In this document: positions 63,777 to 64,000 of the stretch, piece after piece | Layout: every line of letters begins with the position of its first letter | How positions within the stretch are numbered: position 1 is the first letter of the stretch | Origin: Trichormus variabilis 0441 | GTDB taxonomy: Bacteria > Cyanobacteriota > Cyanobacteriia > Cyanobacteriales > Nostocaceae | Length of the DNA stretch: 64,000 nucleotides | NCBI RefSeq assembly: GCF_009856605.1 | Contig: NZ_CP047242.1 | Location: 3,788,001-3,852,000 of the forward strand | Direction of reading: 5' to 3' | Notes under the pieces: generated by a model | What the model was told of the DNA's origin: nothing | What the model saw: only the letters and a program-made list of their open reading frames with translations | The model's database searches: none | Program-made: the position numbers and the translations under genes

Positions 63777-64000
63777 TTAATAACCACCTTGAGGAAGTTC
63801 TGAAGAACTAGGTGTTTCATTGGTAGATTCTTCCTCATTCTTGGGTGATTCTTCCATAGAATTATTTAGCTCCCCTTGATTTTCTGTCTTGGGGAGTGCT
63901 TGTTTGGCTATATTTTCGGCGGCTTGTTTGAATATAGGTTCTAGTTTATCTCGCCAGTATTTAATGTTAGGTAACTTTTCTGGCTGATTTTTGTATTCTA
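63777..64000 (-). CDS. C-terminal end of a leftward gene, 5' part outside the window
   Basis: On the minus strand an open frame runs from the window edge to TAA at 63777. It encodes at least 73 residues: YKNQPEKLPNIKYWRDKLEPIFKQ followed by AAENIAKQALPKTENQ and a Ser/Glu-rich end (EESPKNEEESTNETPSSSELPQGGY). The start is off the window and the family is not recognised. The acidic, disordered tail looks like the end of a larger protein. It is convergent with the 63057 gene. Confidence 0.6.
   Translation of the reverse strand, partial: EYKNQPEKLPNIKYWRDKLEPIFKQAAENIAKQALPKTENQGELNNSMEESPKNEEESTNETPSSSELPQGGY

Overview
The window looks like the chromosome of a filamentous, heterocyst-forming cyanobacterium of the Nostoc/Anabaena group. 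Evidence in the sequence: very many GCGATCGC (HIP1) octamers; a tRNA-Leu(UAA) gene split by a 249-nt group I intron; cyanobacterium-specific genes (ndhL, Tic20-like, DUF3007, DUF3134, a helical carotenoid protein, DUF839/PhoX, PEP-CTERM proteins); and short tandem and palindromic intergenic repeats of the kind common in Nostoc. From memory, the order ssb - FAD oxidoreductase - sugar-ABC ATPase - small acidic protein - HCP - purA, and later rpsB/tsf, argG, glyA and trpA, resembles the all4779-alr4810 part of Anabaena sp. PCC 7120. I could not run a comparison.

Layout. 1-9.3 kb: the end of a NarL-type response regulator, a deaminase, a K+ channel with a zinc ribbon, a CrtISO/retinol-saturase-like oxidoreductase, a 1.2 kb gene-poor stretch, a PEP-CTERM protein, the acetolactate synthase small subunit, a BON-like protein and an alpha/beta hydrolase. 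9.3-21.4 kb: infC, a 1002-aa nucleotide-transporter-like protein with HEAT repeats, DUF389 and Na+/H+ antiporter membrane proteins, a SnoaL-like protein resembling plant pathogen-related proteins, a CAP-domain protein, TspO, a double-ATPase peptide ABC protein and an SSB. 22.3-30.1 kb: a carotenoid-flavoured block with a carotenoid cleavage oxygenase carrying an unusual N-terminal extension, a convergent CrtW ketolase, a flavin monooxygenase, a GlsC-like ABC ATPase, a small acidic protein and a helical carotenoid protein (HCP). 30.6-41.4 kb: housekeeping (purA, rplY, recG, tsf, rpsB) with a dienelactone hydrolase and a kinase/P-loop fusion. 41.5-43.5 kb: an overlapping AAA-ATPase/PIN-like nuclease pair directly upstream of rpsB, a plausible defence or toxin-like module. 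43.7-53.6 kb: glycosyltransferase, PhoX-like phosphatase, two tandem PEP-CTERM paralogues, argG, DedA, STAS, a coiled-coil protein and rpsF. 53.8-64 kb: FAH-family hydrolase, Tic20, glyA, a WecA-type transferase, cinA, a Uma2 nuclease, trnL with intron, ndhL, DUF3007, trpA, and two unassigned genes at the right edge.

How the genes may work together. HCPs bind ketocarotenoids, CrtW makes them, and carotenoid oxygenases cleave carotenoids. Their proximity suggests a local set for making, using and turning over keto- or apocarotenoids. The AAA/PIN pair is the best candidate for an undescribed conflict system. Most other genes are core metabolism and translation, as expected for a chromosomal region.
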